Below are positions 7,169-15,712 of a stretch of 35,061 bases of DNA, piece by piece. The DNA lies in assembly GCF_000327285.1 (NCBI RefSeq), contig NZ_HE998568.1, positions 274,072 through 309,132 of the forward strand. The letters run 5' to 3'. A program made the translations under genes and the position numbers. This DNA is from Holdemania massiliensis AP2 (GTDB lineage Bacteria; Bacillota_I; Bacilli_A; Erysipelotrichales; Erysipelotrichaceae). A model generated the notes under the pieces. The model was given only the letters and a program-made list of their open reading frames with translations, made no database searches and was not told the DNA's origin. Every line of letters starts with the position of its first letter. The stretch's first letter is position 1.

Positions 7169-8677
7169 TTAACATGGCAAGAACCCATCGCACGGATTGC
7201 GGCGCCGGCTTCCCTCATAGATGAAGAAATGAACGTGCGGTCCGGTCGCGCGGCCGGTCATGCCGATCTGACCGATAATCTCACCTTTTTCAACATTCTG
7301 TCCCACCTTGTTGAAGGCCGGCCGGTTCATGTGGCCATAATAGGTCTTGTAGCCGTTGTTGTGATCAATGATCTGATAGTAGCCGTTAATCGAACTGTAG
7401 CTGGCTTCAACGACCGTGCCGCGGTCAGCCGCGTACAGATTGCCGTAACGGTTGTAGGAGTTCTTGATATCAATCGCCTGATGGCCGGCATAACAGCCCC
7501 AGCGGCAGGTGATCGACGGATTGTCCACCGGCCAGCGGAACGTTCCGGTTCCGACGCCAGGAATAACCTTGGTGCCCACGCGGGTTTCTTCGCGGATTGG
7601 CTGACGCGTGATAATCGAGGACACCAGCGTACCGCCGGTATTTTCACCATTGATCCAGACTTCTTCATAGAAAGCGTTGCGGGAGCCATTCTGAGCGCTA
7701 ATATCGGTAACATAGGAGCCTTCCTTCATATTCGGATCTTCCTTATAGATTGGATCTTCCGGGTAAACTTCTTCCTTCGCGACCCGTTCCTTAGTGACCC
7801 GAACGGTAATCGGGGATTGGAAATTGGTCACGTTGAGCACCATCCCCGGCTGAATCAGCTGATCCACACTCTCCAGCTGATCGCTGTTGATCGACACAAC
7901 CTGCTGGGCAGAAAGCCCGTTCTTCGTTCCAACACCGTCGATCATATCGCCTTCAACGACGGTGTAATACTTCATTTCCAGATTCGGCTCGGCGCCGTAG
8001 CTTAAATAGTGCAGGATTTCCTGCTTGTCTTTGAGGATATTGGAGGAGGATGCACGATCGGTAGTCACGGTCATTTTCTCCAGGACATCAATATTAACTT
8101 CCCGAGTTCCGTACGTTTTCAATTCCGGCGTGGATTGTCCCATCCGCACTGTATCCAGCGTTTCTTTGGACACGAAGTTCAACAGATACTGATCGCGGGC
8201 ATCATAAAAATCCTGAAGATTTTTAACATAGATCGTCGCATAGACATCGTTTTCATCCGAAAAGTCGATCCGGTTAGTTTCTACAGAAAACAGATCGCCT
8301 TCCCGTAAATACGCACAGAGAGCCTCATCAATATTCTCATAACGATAATAGCTCAGCTCCTCAGTGACGATCATATCTTCCCCCAGTTCCAAGCGGGTAT
8401 TGGGAAAGTCCGTTTCATATACGCTATGGTAAACCTCATCCAGCAGCGCCTCAATCTTCGCATAATCGCTGACAACGCCGACCAGTTTTCCGGCATTGTA
8501 GATTTTCTTCACCGTCAGCGGCTGCGCGGAAAGGGTTTCAATCTGCTGCGGAAGCAGGCTTTCTTCCACTTTTCCCTCAGCCTGTACAACCTGATTGGCC
8601 CGGGAAAGAGCCGGCCACAGCCCGGCAATCAGCGCGCTTAAAACCAAGGCCGCGGCAATCGGTATCCATTTTTTCAT
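7169..8677 (-). CDS. Membrane-anchored LysM/G5/M23 peptidoglycan endopeptidase
   Basis: A 502-residue exported wall hydrolase. Residues 5-25 are a signal/anchor segment; 30-240 form a poorly conserved alpha/beta region; a LysM-like motif follows (YYTVVEGDMIDGVGTKNGLS... LIQPGMVLNVT); then a G5-like domain of about 75 residues (VRVTKERVAKEE to VGTKVIPGVGTG); and a C-terminal LytM-type M23 domain from about 385. All zinc/catalytic residues are present: His399-x3-Asp403, His449, His481-x-His483. Cysteines occur in close pairs (CRWGC; near the C-terminus CDGFLPC). It lies 21 nt after dnaB with GGGAGG before its ATG and overlaps walJ, so it belongs to the long operon, in the place where walRKHI sit in Bacillus. 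Confidence 0.88.
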   Translation of the reverse strand: MKKWIPIAAALVLSALIAGLWPALSRANQVVQAEGKVEESLLPQQIETLSAQPLTVKKIYNAGKLVGVVSDYAKIEALLDEVYHSVYETDFPNTRLELGEDMIVTEELSYYRYENIDEALCAYLREGDLFSVETNRIDFSDENDVYATIYVKNLQDFYDARDQYLLNFVSKETLDTVRMGQSTPELKTYGTREVNIDVLEKMTVTTDRASSSNILKDKQEILHYLSYGAEPNLEMKYYTVVEGDMIDGVGTKNGLSAQQVVSINSDQLESVDQLIQPGMVLNVTNFQSPITVRVTKERVAKEEVYPEDPIYKEDPNMKEGSYVTDISAQNGSRNAFYEEVWINGENTGGTLVSSIITRQPIREETRVGTKVIPGVGTGTFRWPVDNPSITCRWGCYAGHQAIDIKNSYNRYGNLYAADRGTVVEASYSSINGYYQIIDHNNGYKTYYGHMNRPAFNKVGQNVEKGEIIGQIGMTGRATGPHVHFFIYEGSRRRNPCDGFLPC

Positions 8678-8698
8678 TTCATCCTCCCTTTCGGGGTA

Positions 8699-10030
8699 TT
8701 ACCCATTTTGATTCTCATAATTGTAAAAAGCGTTGATGTTGCGTTCAAACGCCAGCTCGATCTGACGGGTCGGCCCGTTACGATGCTTGGCGATATTAAT
8801 TTCGGTTTTTTCCGTGCCTTCTTCACTCTTTTCCCGCTGATAGTATTCATCACGGTACAAAAACATAACGATATCGGCATCCTGTTCCAGGGCTCCGGAT
8901 TCACGCAGGTCAGACAGCATCGGCCGTTTGTCCTCACGTTTTTCAACGGAACGGGACAGCTGCGACAAGGCGATGACCGGCACCTGCAGCTCACGCGCCA
9001 GTCCTTTTAAGCCACGGGAAATTTCTGAAACTTCCTGCTGACGGTTATCGGGATTGCGGCCGCTGCCGGTAATCAGCTGAATGTAGTCGATCAGGATGAC
9101 TGCCAGGCCGTGTTCAGCCTGGAGTTTGCGGCATTTGGAATAGATCTCCGATACCCGCACATTCGGGGAATCGTCAATAAAGATCTTCGTTGCTTTTAAA
9201 TCCGCCGCCGCTTCATTCAGCTGGTTCCATTCGTTGTTATTGAGGAAACCAGTTCTTAACTGACCGCCCGGAACCCGGCTTTTCGCGGAAAGCATACGGG
9301 AAATCAGCTGTTCGGCAGGCATTTCCAACGAGAAAATCGCCGCGGCCTGATGATTCAGCTGAGCGATCTGCATCGCCACGTTTAACGCGAAAGCTGTTTT
9401 CCCCATTGACGGACGCGCTGCCAGGATGATCAAGTCGCCGCGCTGGAAACCATTGGTCGTGTTGTCCAGATCCCGATAGCCGGTCGCCACGCCGGTCACC
9501 CCGGATTTCTGCGCACTCATCTTGTGGATATTTTCAATGACGTTGTTGACCACTTCATTGCTGGACTTGAAATCCGTTGTCTTGCGCCGCCGGGTTACGT
9601 CGAGGATCTGCTTTTCCGCCAGGTCCATCATCGTTTCCATGTCGTTGGCGTTCTGCATTCCTTCCTCGGCAATCGTCTGCGCGGTTTCAATCAGACTGCG
9701 CAGCAAGGCTTTGGACTGAATCAGCTCGATATAGTATTTCGTACTGGCGGAAGTCACCGAGCTGTCCGCCAGCTGCATGATGTATTCCAGCCCGCCCACG
9801 GACGCCAGCTGTCCCTGATCGGTTAGCAGACTGGCGACGGACACGGCGTCCACCGGCTTGCCTTCGCTGTTTAAAGCATCGACAGCGGCATAGATCTTAC
9901 GGTGAGCCTCCAGGAAAAATTCCTCGCTGCGCAGGCCTTCTTCGGATGCGATGCGGACGCTGTTGGGATAGATGAAAAGCGAACCCAACAACGACTGTTC
10001 GGCATCAATACTGCTGGGCATCTGTCGCAT
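8699..10030 (-). CDS. dnaB: Replicative DNA helicase DnaB
   Basis: A 443-residue hexameric 5'-3' helicase that unwinds DNA at the fork (called DnaC in Bacillus subtilis). The N-terminal DnaB domain (DAEQSLLGSLF) is followed by a RecA-type motor: Walker A ARPSMGKT (205-212), Walker B VILIDYIQLI, and the arginine-finger region KHRNGPTRQIEL. No intein is present and the length is normal. The ATG at 10030 is 6 nt past the rplI stop with only a weak purine stretch upstream, suggesting coupling; an in-frame ATG at 10021 is possible. The rplI-dnaB order is conserved in Bacillota. Confidence 0.97.
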   Translation of the reverse strand: MRQMPSSIDAEQSLLGSLFIYPNSVRIASEEGLRSEEFFLEAHRKIYAAVDALNSEGKPVDAVSVASLLTDQGQLASVGGLEYIMQLADSSVTSASTKYYIELIQSKALLRSLIETAQTIAEEGMQNANDMETMMDLAEKQILDVTRRRKTTDFKSSNEVVNNVIENIHKMSAQKSGVTGVATGYRDLDNTTNGFQRGDLIILAARPSMGKTAFALNVAMQIAQLNHQAAAIFSLEMPAEQLISRMLSAKSRVPGGQLRTGFLNNNEWNQLNEAAADLKATKIFIDDSPNVRVSEIYSKCRKLQAEHGLAVILIDYIQLITGSGRNPDNRQQEVSEISRGLKGLARELQVPVIALSQLSRSVEKREDKRPMLSDLRESGALEQDADIVMFLYRDEYYQREKSEEGTEKTEINIAKHRNGPTRQIELAFERNINAFYNYENQNG

Positions 10031-10036
10031 AAACGC

Positions 10037-10486
10037 TTACTCTTTTCCGGTAACCTGAACGCGGATCGTGCCGATGACGTCTTTGAACAGCTCGATCCGG
10101 ACGTTGGTCACGCCCAAGCTCTGAATCGGCGCGGTGTCGAGAATCTTGCGCTTGTCAATATGAATGCCATGCTTGCGCTCCAGTTCCTGAGCAATCTGTT
10201 TGGTGGATACAGAGCCGAAGACCCGGCCTTCCTTACCGCTCTTGACCGAGAACTGAAGCATGATTTTTTCCAGCTGAGAGGCCGTTTCGCGGGCCTTCGC
10301 TTCCATTTCTTTTTCATTCAGCTTCTGCTGAACCTTCTGTTCGTCCAGGATTTCCAGACTTTTCGCCGTCGCCTGAACTGCCAGGCGGTTGCGGATCAGA
10401 AAGTTGCGGGCATAGCCGTCTGCGACCTCCACGATCGACCCTTTCTTTCCAACCTTGCTGACATCGCTTAATAAAATGACTTTCAT
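10037..10486 (-). CDS. rplI: 50S ribosomal protein L9
   Basis: A 149-residue L9: N-terminal KVILLSDVSKVGKKGSIVEVADGYARNFLI binds 23S rRNA, followed by the long charged connecting helix and the C-terminal domain (GRVFGSVSTKQIAQEL). Length is typical. Its ribosome site AGGAGG lies within the 3-nt gap and tail of gdpP, so the two genes are tightly coupled. Confidence 0.97.
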   Translation of the reverse strand: MKVILLSDVSKVGKKGSIVEVADGYARNFLIRNRLAVQATAKSLEILDEQKVQQKLNEKEMEAKARETASQLEKIMLQFSVKSGKEGRVFGSVSTKQIAQELERKHGIHIDKRKILDTAPIQSLGVTNVRIELFKDVIGTIRVQVTGKE

Positions 10487-10489
10487 CGT

Positions 10490-12442
10490 TTATTCCTCCT
10501 TCATGACTTCATCTAAGGTGGTGATCAGCTCTGTGCGCAGATCCTCCACCTTTGTATTTTCCCGCTGCAGTGCGGCGGCGCTTAAATGACCTCCGCCATG
10601 CATCCGTTCCATAATCACCTGAACGTTAATGCGGCCGCGGCTGCGCGCACTGATCGCTGTCTGGGAATCACTGATTTTGGCAATGACAAAGGCGGCTTCT
10701 ACGCCTTTGATGGTCAAAATGGAATCCGCAACCTGCGACAACATCGAACGGGAAAGAATCTCATTATCCGTAACTGCGGAAATGACAATACCATTATCTC
10801 TTTTTTCACAGAATTTTAAAACCTTTGTTTTCGTTTCAAATTCAGAATATTCATCCTTTAATAAATTATCGGCTTCCTGCGGATCCGCTCCCCAGCGCCG
10901 GATCATCGCCGCAGCTTCAAAGGTTCGGGTACCAGTACGGACTTTAAAGCGGTTGGTATCAATCATCATGCCGGTCAGCATAATCGTGGCTTCCTCACTG
11001 ATAAAGTCAACCTTGCCGGTCTGATACGGAACAAATTCCGAGATCAGTTCGCAAGCGCTGGAAGCGCTGGGTTCGATATACACTAAGATCGGGTTGATAT
11101 CGAGATCTGTCCGGCGGCGGTGATGATCGAAAATCGCGATCTTCTTGGCTTTTTCCAGGACCTGCGGACCATTGGACTGACTTGGATGGTGATGATCCGC
11201 CATGATGACCAAGGTTCCATCCCGCAGCTGATTCAAGGCTTCATTTTCCGTGACAAACTTATGCCGCGGTTCCAATTCTTTCTTATACAGCGTCATTGCT
11301 CCGCTGAGCTTTTCCTCCATCCCGCCGGATTTGGAAATAATGCAGCATGGCTTATCGTATGCCTGGACGATCCGGCTCAAGCACATCAGGGAACCCAGAC
11401 AATCAAAATCCGCTTCTTTATGTCCCAAGAGAATCACGTTTGTACTTTTCTTAATCAGATCGCGAAGCGTATGCGCCATGATCCGCACCCGCACGCGGCT
11501 GCGCTTTTCCTGAGCCTCGCTGCTGCCGCCGAAATACTTGACGTCCTCACCCTGACGGCGGATCGCCACCTGATCACCGCCCCGGCTCTGGGCCAGTTCC
11601 AGCAGCTGGTTGACCATTTCATCGAGCTGAGCCACATCACTGCTGCCGCGTGCAAATCCCATGGACAGGGTGATCGCCACATCGAGCTGCTGAGAGGCTT
11701 TGCGGGTCTGCGCCAGAATGCTGAAGCGCTCATCAACGATCTGTTTAAAAATCCGCTCGTTTAAGACGACGAAGAACCGATCCGATTTCAAACGCCGCAA
11801 TAACATACCCTGGTTTTTCGCCCATTCGACGACCGGCTGGCGGATATTGTTGTTGATCATCGCGATTTCCTGTTCTTCTTCATACTGTGTGGATTCCTCA
11901 TAGTTATCCAGATGGATCAGACCCACGACAATCTGTTCTTCCTGATAAGCCTTTTCCAGCTGATGCTGTTCGGTTACATCCTGGAAAAACAAAATCCGGG
12001 CATCTTCCTTACGGGCAATTTCATAAGTTCGATCATCGATCTGAACCTGGACTTTTTCCACATCCCCCTGAATTAAATCATTCACTTCCGGCAGCCACAT
12101 CGTCAGCTTTTTGGAGATGCGGTTGATGCCCCGCTCTGCAAACAATTCGCTCATCCAGGTGATCGTGTAGTTTTCATCATAAGTAACAATTCCGATCTGA
12201 CCGAACTGAAAAGCATCCTTCGCTTCGCTGCCCAGAATTCGCGAAACGCCAAACATTCGATTCTGACTGTCCTCCTGATAATACTGCACGAGGAAATATA
12301 ACGTCAGAGTATTAATGATAAAATACAAAGCAGCGATCTTGATATCCAGATCAAACAGGAAATACAGGCAGACTAAGCCCAGCACTTCAACGACGATCAG
12401 GATCAGCAGCAGCGTTTTGATCCTTCCGATTTTTTCAGACAC
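10490..12442 (-). CDS. gdpP: GdpP cyclic-di-AMP phosphodiesterase
   Basis: A 650-residue membrane enzyme hydrolysing c-di-AMP to pApA. Order: two membrane helices (about 8-28 and 33-54), a degenerate PAS domain (GIVTYDENYTITWMSEL), a degenerate GGDEF domain (about 165-300, lacking the GGDEF signature), then DHH (LGHKEADFDCLGS, MADHHHP, FDHHRR) and C-terminal DHHA1 (MHGGGHLSAAA). The DHH metal ligands look intact. The start is GTG at 12442, decided by GGGAGG about 8 nt upstream; an ATG at 12447 is out of frame. It follows yybS almost directly, as in Bacillus yybS-yybT-rplI-dnaC. Length matches Bacillus GdpP (about 659). Confidence 0.96.
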   Translation of the reverse strand: MSEKIGRIKTLLLILIVVEVLGLVCLYFLFDLDIKIAALYFIINTLTLYFLVQYYQEDSQNRMFGVSRILGSEAKDAFQFGQIGIVTYDENYTITWMSELFAERGINRISKKLTMWLPEVNDLIQGDVEKVQVQIDDRTYEIARKEDARILFFQDVTEQHQLEKAYQEEQIVVGLIHLDNYEESTQYEEEQEIAMINNNIRQPVVEWAKNQGMLLRRLKSDRFFVVLNERIFKQIVDERFSILAQTRKASQQLDVAITLSMGFARGSSDVAQLDEMVNQLLELAQSRGGDQVAIRRQGEDVKYFGGSSEAQEKRSRVRVRIMAHTLRDLIKKSTNVILLGHKEADFDCLGSLMCLSRIVQAYDKPCCIISKSGGMEEKLSGAMTLYKKELEPRHKFVTENEALNQLRDGTLVIMADHHHPSQSNGPQVLEKAKKIAIFDHHRRRTDLDINPILVYIEPSASSACELISEFVPYQTGKVDFISEEATIMLTGMMIDTNRFKVRTGTRTFEAAAMIRRWGADPQEADNLLKDEYSEFETKTKVLKFCEKRDNGIVISAVTDNEILSRSMLSQVADSILTIKGVEAAFVIAKISDSQTAISARSRGRINVQVIMERMHGGGHLSAAALQRENTKVEDLRTELITTLDEVMKEE

Positions 12443-12446
12443 AGCA

Positions 12447-13370
12447 TTACCTCCCTAAGATTTTCTGGCGCATATCGGTTGTGACATACAGGAAGCCGAC
12501 GATTGCCAACAACGGCAGCATGATCGGCAAAAGCAAAAATGTCAGAAGAATGATATACAGCGCAACGTTCTTATGATAGCGGACAGCCCCGTAAACAAGA
12601 CAGCAGAGATATCCGAAGAAGACCAGCACCAGCGCCCCCAGCACGCCGCCAACCAAAATCAGCTCCGTTGCCAGCGGCGGCAGCGTTGTGAACTGTCCGA
12701 CAAAATTACTGCCGATAAACAGAAAGAAGCAGACATACGCCAGCCACTTCGGAATCATGATTTCACTGAGCGGTTTCGGCGGAGCTACCTTAATCTTCAT
12801 CCGTTTCAGCATAAAATTAGAAAGCAGATGGACGATGATGCCTTCCATAACCCCGGTCAGAACCGCGGATAAGACAAAAATCATCTTGAGAAATCCCGTC
12901 ATGTCCAATCCCGACGGCAGCTGCAGATTGAAATTATCCGACATCTGCGTCATCATTTTGCCCATTTCGGAAATTTCCATAGCTATATCATAACCGAAAA
13001 AGGACGCAAATAAAACCGTTGTGATTAAATTTGAGAGAATCGTAAAGATCATCGTCGTCAGCATCAGACGCAGATTATTCCATCCGCTTTTCACACCCTG
13101 CCCATAAACCACACCGCAGACGCAGGCGGTAATTACATAAAACCAGGTCTGCGGCCCAGCGATAATGAATGAAAGAAAAATAACGGAAACAAACGGAACC
13201 AACGCGCTTTTCCATCCGTATTTTACCGCGTACATGACCATCGGCAGCGGCACCAGCCATGCAGCATAGAGATCTAAAAGTCCAGCCAGCTGGCGGTTTA
13301 AAAACAGAAACAGGCCGATCAGAGCGACCATCATCGCGCCGTCAGTTATTTTTCTTACACTATTATTCAT
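12447..13370 (-). CDS. yybS: YybS-family (DUF2232) integral membrane protein
   Basis: A 307-residue polytopic membrane protein with about eight hydrophobic segments, matching the YybS/DUF2232 family by size, topology and position immediately before gdpP. The molecular function is not established; the fold is related to small-molecule transporters of the ECF S-component type, so a transport role is conjecture. The ATG at 13370 (MNNSVRKITDG) is chosen over an upstream in-frame start at 13403 because AGGAGGG is 6 nt before it and the longer form would begin inside the upstream terminator hairpin. No promoter is visible between that terminator and this gene. Confidence 0.85.
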   Translation of the reverse strand: MNNSVRKITDGAMMVALIGLFLFLNRQLAGLLDLYAAWLVPLPMVMYAVKYGWKSALVPFVSVIFLSFIIAGPQTWFYVITACVCGVVYGQGVKSGWNNLRLMLTTMIFTILSNLITTVLFASFFGYDIAMEISEMGKMMTQMSDNFNLQLPSGLDMTGFLKMIFVLSAVLTGVMEGIIVHLLSNFMLKRMKIKVAPPKPLSEIMIPKWLAYVCFFLFIGSNFVGQFTTLPPLATELILVGGVLGALVLVFFGYLCCLVYGAVRYHKNVALYIILLTFLLLPIMLPLLAIVGFLYVTTDMRQKILGR

Positions 13371-13391
13371 GTTATCCCTCCTGTGAATGGC

Positions 13392-13427
13392 AAAAACCTC
13401 CACCAGATCACTGATGGAGGCTTTTTC
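13392..13427 (-). terminator. Terminator or attenuator between rpsR and yybS
   Basis: CCTCCA (13397-13402) pairs with TGGAGG (13415-13420), extended by CAG/CTG around an ATCA loop with one mismatch. On the minus strand it is followed by TTTTT (13392-13396). It lies 12 nt after the rpsR stop and just 22 nt before the yybS start codon, overlapping the space where a yybS promoter would be needed. Confidence 0.85.
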
Positions 13428-13432
13428 ATAAC

Positions 13433-13663
13433 TTAGTCGTTAACGTAAGGCAGCAAAGCCATCTGGCGTGCGCGTTTAATCGCTGTTGCCAGCATGCGCT
13501 GATACTTAGCACGTGTGCCGGTAACCCGCCGTGGAATGATCTTGCCGTTGGCAGAAACAAACCGCTTCAGCAGTTCAACATCTTTATAGTCGATCGAAGT
13601 GATATTGTTTTTTGTGAAATAGCAGACCTTTTTGCGTCCCATACGCTGTTTTTTGAATGCCAT
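13433..13663 (-). CDS. rpsR: 30S ribosomal protein S18
   Basis: A 76-residue S18 with the usual signatures ([55 protein letters not shown]). It binds S6 and the platform of 16S rRNA. AGGAG lies 9 nt upstream of the ATG. It is the last gene of the rpsF-ssb-rpsR operon and is followed by a terminator hairpin. Confidence 0.97.
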   Translation of the reverse strand: MAFKKQRMGRKKVCYFTKNNITSIDYKDVELLKRFVSANGKIIPRRVTGTRAKYQRMLATAIKRARQMALLPYVND

Positions 13664-13680
13664 AGTCGATCTCCTTTCAA

Positions 13681-14160
13681 TTAAAATGGTAAGTCATCAC
13701 TGGAAATATCCAGTGTCGGTCCAGCGCTGAAATCATCGAATCCATCGTTCGCCGGTGCATCCCCAAAGGGATTGGCCTGGGCAAAGCCCGCATTCTGCGG
13801 CTGATAGCCCATCGCAGCGGAACGATTCTCGGATGCCGATTTCGACTCCAACAGCTGTACGCTGTCACAGACAACCTCTGTGACGTACACTTTCTGACCG
13901 GAAGCGTTGTCGTAATTGCGTGTCTGAATCCGTCCGTCAACGCCAACCAACGCGCCTTTGTGCGCATATTGGCCAAGGAAATCCGCAGATTGCCGCCAGG
14001 CCACGCAGCTGATGAAATCAGTCTGACGGTCCTGCCCATTGCCGCCGGAGAACCGACGGTCGCAGGCGACGGTGAAGGTTGCGACAGAAAGTCCGCTCTG
14101 GGTCTTTCTGAGCATTGGATCGCGGGTTAAACGCCCGACTAAAATGACACGATTAATCAT
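13681..14160 (-). CDS. ssb: Single-stranded DNA-binding protein
   Basis: A 159-residue SSB. The OB-fold ([23 protein letters not shown] to about residue 105) binds ssDNA as a tetramer. A flexible Asn/Ala/Gly-rich linker leads to the acidic tip DDLPF that recruits replication and repair partners. GGAGGAG precedes the ATG. It sits between rpsF and rpsR as in most Bacillota. Confidence 0.97.
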   Translation of the reverse strand: MINRVILVGRLTRDPMLRKTQSGLSVATFTVACDRRFSGGNGQDRQTDFISCVAWRQSADFLGQYAHKGALVGVDGRIQTRNYDNASGQKVYVTEVVCDSVQLLESKSASENRSAAMGYQPQNAGFAQANPFGDAPANDGFDDFSAGPTLDISSDDLPF

Positions 14161-14187
14161 GACAGCTCCTCCTTCAGTTCTTTATCC

Positions 14188-14478
14188 TTATTTTTCTTCC
14201 TGTTTGATGATCATGTAGCGAACAACGTTGGCATTGATCCGCGCCAGACGGTCAAATTCCTTGACTGTCGCATTGTCAGCTTCAAAAGTTACAACCATGT
14301 AGTAACCTTTGGTCATGTCTTCGATTCGGTACGCAAACTCTTTGACTCCCCAGTCATCAGCCTTCAGGATTTTTCCTCCGTTGTCGGTGATGATAGCGTG
14401 CAGTCCGTCGATAACCTGCTGACGAGCTGCATCATCCAGGGATGCGTTTACGATATACATGACTTCATACTTCTTCAT
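14188..14478 (-). CDS. rpsF: 30S ribosomal protein S6
   Basis: A 96-residue S6 (KKYEVMYIVNASLDD at the N-terminus, WGVKEFAYRIEDMTKGYYMVVTFE in the centre). It pairs with S18 on the small subunit. The ATG at 14478 is preferred over an in-frame GTG at 14487 because AGGAGGTG lies 7 nt upstream and the family starts with M(K)KYE. It is the first gene of its operon, behind a clear promoter and a leader hairpin that may bind the S6:S18 dimer. Confidence 0.97.
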   Translation of the reverse strand: MKKYEVMYIVNASLDDAARQQVIDGLHAIITDNGGKILKADDWGVKEFAYRIEDMTKGYYMVVTFEADNATVKEFDRLARINANVVRYMIIKQEEK

Positions 14479-14504
14479 GAAACACACCTCCTTATGGTCT
14501 ATTG

Positions 14505-14526
14505 GCTTATCGCTTGGCGGATAAGC
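14505..14526 (-). promoter_or_regulatory. Putative S6:S18-binding leader hairpin of the rpsF operon
   Basis: On the minus strand GCTTAT pairs with ATAAGC and CGC with GCG around a 3-nt loop, leaving one bulged C so that a CCG stands at the bulge. Leaders of rpsF operons are known to carry a hairpin with a conserved CCG that mimics the S6:S18 site on 16S rRNA for autoregulation. Position (27 nt upstream of rpsF) and the CCG fit; the exact motif match is unverified. Confidence 0.5.
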
Positions 14527-14562
14527 AAGGAGTAAATATTCTTTATATCTACCCGTTTATTT

Positions 14563-14591
14563 AGTATAGCAAACTCGGGAGTGAAAGTAAA
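14563..14591 (-). promoter_or_regulatory. Promoter of rpsF-ssb-rpsR
   Basis: On the minus strand, -35 TTTACT (14586-14591), 17-nt spacer, -10 TATACT (14563-14568). This leaves a leader of about 75 nt before rpsF, enough to hold the S6:S18-like hairpin. Confidence 0.7.
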
Positions 14592-14715
14592 CCTCTTTTT
14601 TCGCAATTTCACGTTTGTGGAAAAGCTCGCCGAAAACCCTGCGCAGTTCGCTTTTTCACAATTTCCAACCCGTTCATTTCCGCGTATCAGGCTATCGTTT
14701 TTCTTCCTCTTTTCG

Positions 14716-14740
14716 TATAATAGAAGCAGAACAAAGGAGG
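14716..14740 (+). promoter_or_regulatory. -10 element and ribosome site of the lipoprotein gene
   Basis: A perfect TATAAT at 14716-14721 lies 12 nt before AAAGGAGG (14733-14740). The -35 region is poor (TATCGT at 14693-14698), so promoter strength is uncertain. Confidence 0.5.
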
Positions 14741-14747
14741 CATCATG

Positions 14748-15599
14748 ATGCGTTTCATCCGTTGGTTATCCCCCGTCTTAGCGGTTCTGCTTTTTTTAAC
14801 TGCCTGTCAGCATCAGCCAAAAGAAATCGGTCTGACTGCCGTTTCTTCAGCGTATCAGAAACAGCACGCTCAGCACCAGAATGATCCGCATTTTGCCGAG
14901 CAGAATGTGGAAGCTGCCGCCGACTTAATCAAGGAAGTTGCCAAACTGCGCTTTTTCCGTGCGGGCGAACAGCTTGCCCAGTATTTGACGCTGGAGTGCC
15001 GTGCCCGGATGATCGAAGCCAATCAGAAACAAAGCGGAACCGATTACGGTATGAGCCGGCTGGGCACCCTTGAAACATGTGAAGTCCTGAGCCTGAGTGA
15101 TAATGACGCTCTGGTACAAATCGATTGTGCTTACGGTGATACGCCGACATCCTACATCCTAGCTCTGCGCTTAGCTTCAGCTGATGAAACCTGGCTTGTT
15201 GACCAGATGCTGATGTCAGATAACCCACCGAAACCGCGCGGCAGGATTGAAAGTGCTGATCAGCTTGTTCAAGCCTATCAGGAAGCCATCCTTGCCCATG
15301 ACTACACCCGGCTGGCTTATCTTTATCAGGTTCCCTGGGATCCGGAAGGTCTTCTGTTCTGGAGCACCGTTGAGATCGCAGACAGTGAAATCATCACGCA
15401 GAAGATTCAGACAGATCAGGCATGTTATCAGCTGAAAATTACCGTGGAGGATCCCGGCATGTCACAGCTGTCAAAAGAAACTTCCAACGTCTGGCTGTGG
15501 TGCCGTCGGATTCGCCAGGGAGAAGAAATTCAAAGTCCAGGCTGGACGATCGAAGGTCTGATGAGTCAGCAGCCACCTCAATCCTGGTGGCAGGAATAA
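14748..15599 (+). CDS. Cys-rich membrane lipoprotein of unknown function
   Basis: A 283-residue exported lipoprotein. The signal peptide ends in a lipobox LTAC near residue 20, so the mature protein starts with a lipidated Cys. I do not recognise a family. The mature part seems to hold two similar alpha/beta segments (about 45-160 and 170-280), each beginning with a helix ending in an aromatic-rich stretch (AKLRFFRAGEQLAQYL; ILAHDYTRLAYLYQVPW) followed by strands, which recalls tandem NTF2/SnoaL-like folds; this is only an impression. Five further Cys are outside the lipobox. ATG 14748 is 7 nt after GGAGG; ATG 14745 is adjacent. It is the only plus-strand gene here and stands alone. Confidence 0.75.
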   Translation: MRFIRWLSPVLAVLLFLTACQHQPKEIGLTAVSSAYQKQHAQHQNDPHFAEQNVEAAADLIKEVAKLRFFRAGEQLAQYLTLECRARMIEANQKQSGTDYGMSRLGTLETCEVLSLSDNDALVQIDCAYGDTPTSYILALRLASADETWLVDQMLMSDNPPKPRGRIESADQLVQAYQEAILAHDYTRLAYLYQVPWDPEGLLFWSTVEIADSEIITQKIQTDQACYQLKITVEDPGMSQLSKETSNVWLWCRRIRQGEEIQSPGWTIEGLMSQQPPQSWWQE

Positions 15600-15667
15600 G
15601 TCATACAAGCTTTGATTCCTCATCTTATTCCAGCCTTGCATTTAACATAGGCATCCCTAAAACAACT

Positions 15668-15699
15668 AAAACTCTGAACTTTCCTATCCAGAGTTTTTA
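15668..15699. terminator. Bidirectional terminator between the lipoprotein gene and alaT
   Basis: AAAACTCTG (15668-15676) pairs with CAGAGTTTT (15689-15697) around a 12-nt loop, with T on one side and A on the other, between two convergent genes. Confidence 0.8.
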
Positions 15700-15712
15700 G
15701 ATTCGCTATAAT

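Noticed and set aside
7055-8005. A 316-codon plus-strand open frame antisense to the G5/M23 peptidase
   Set aside because: No ribosome site or family signature; it is a shadow of the conserved minus-strand gene.
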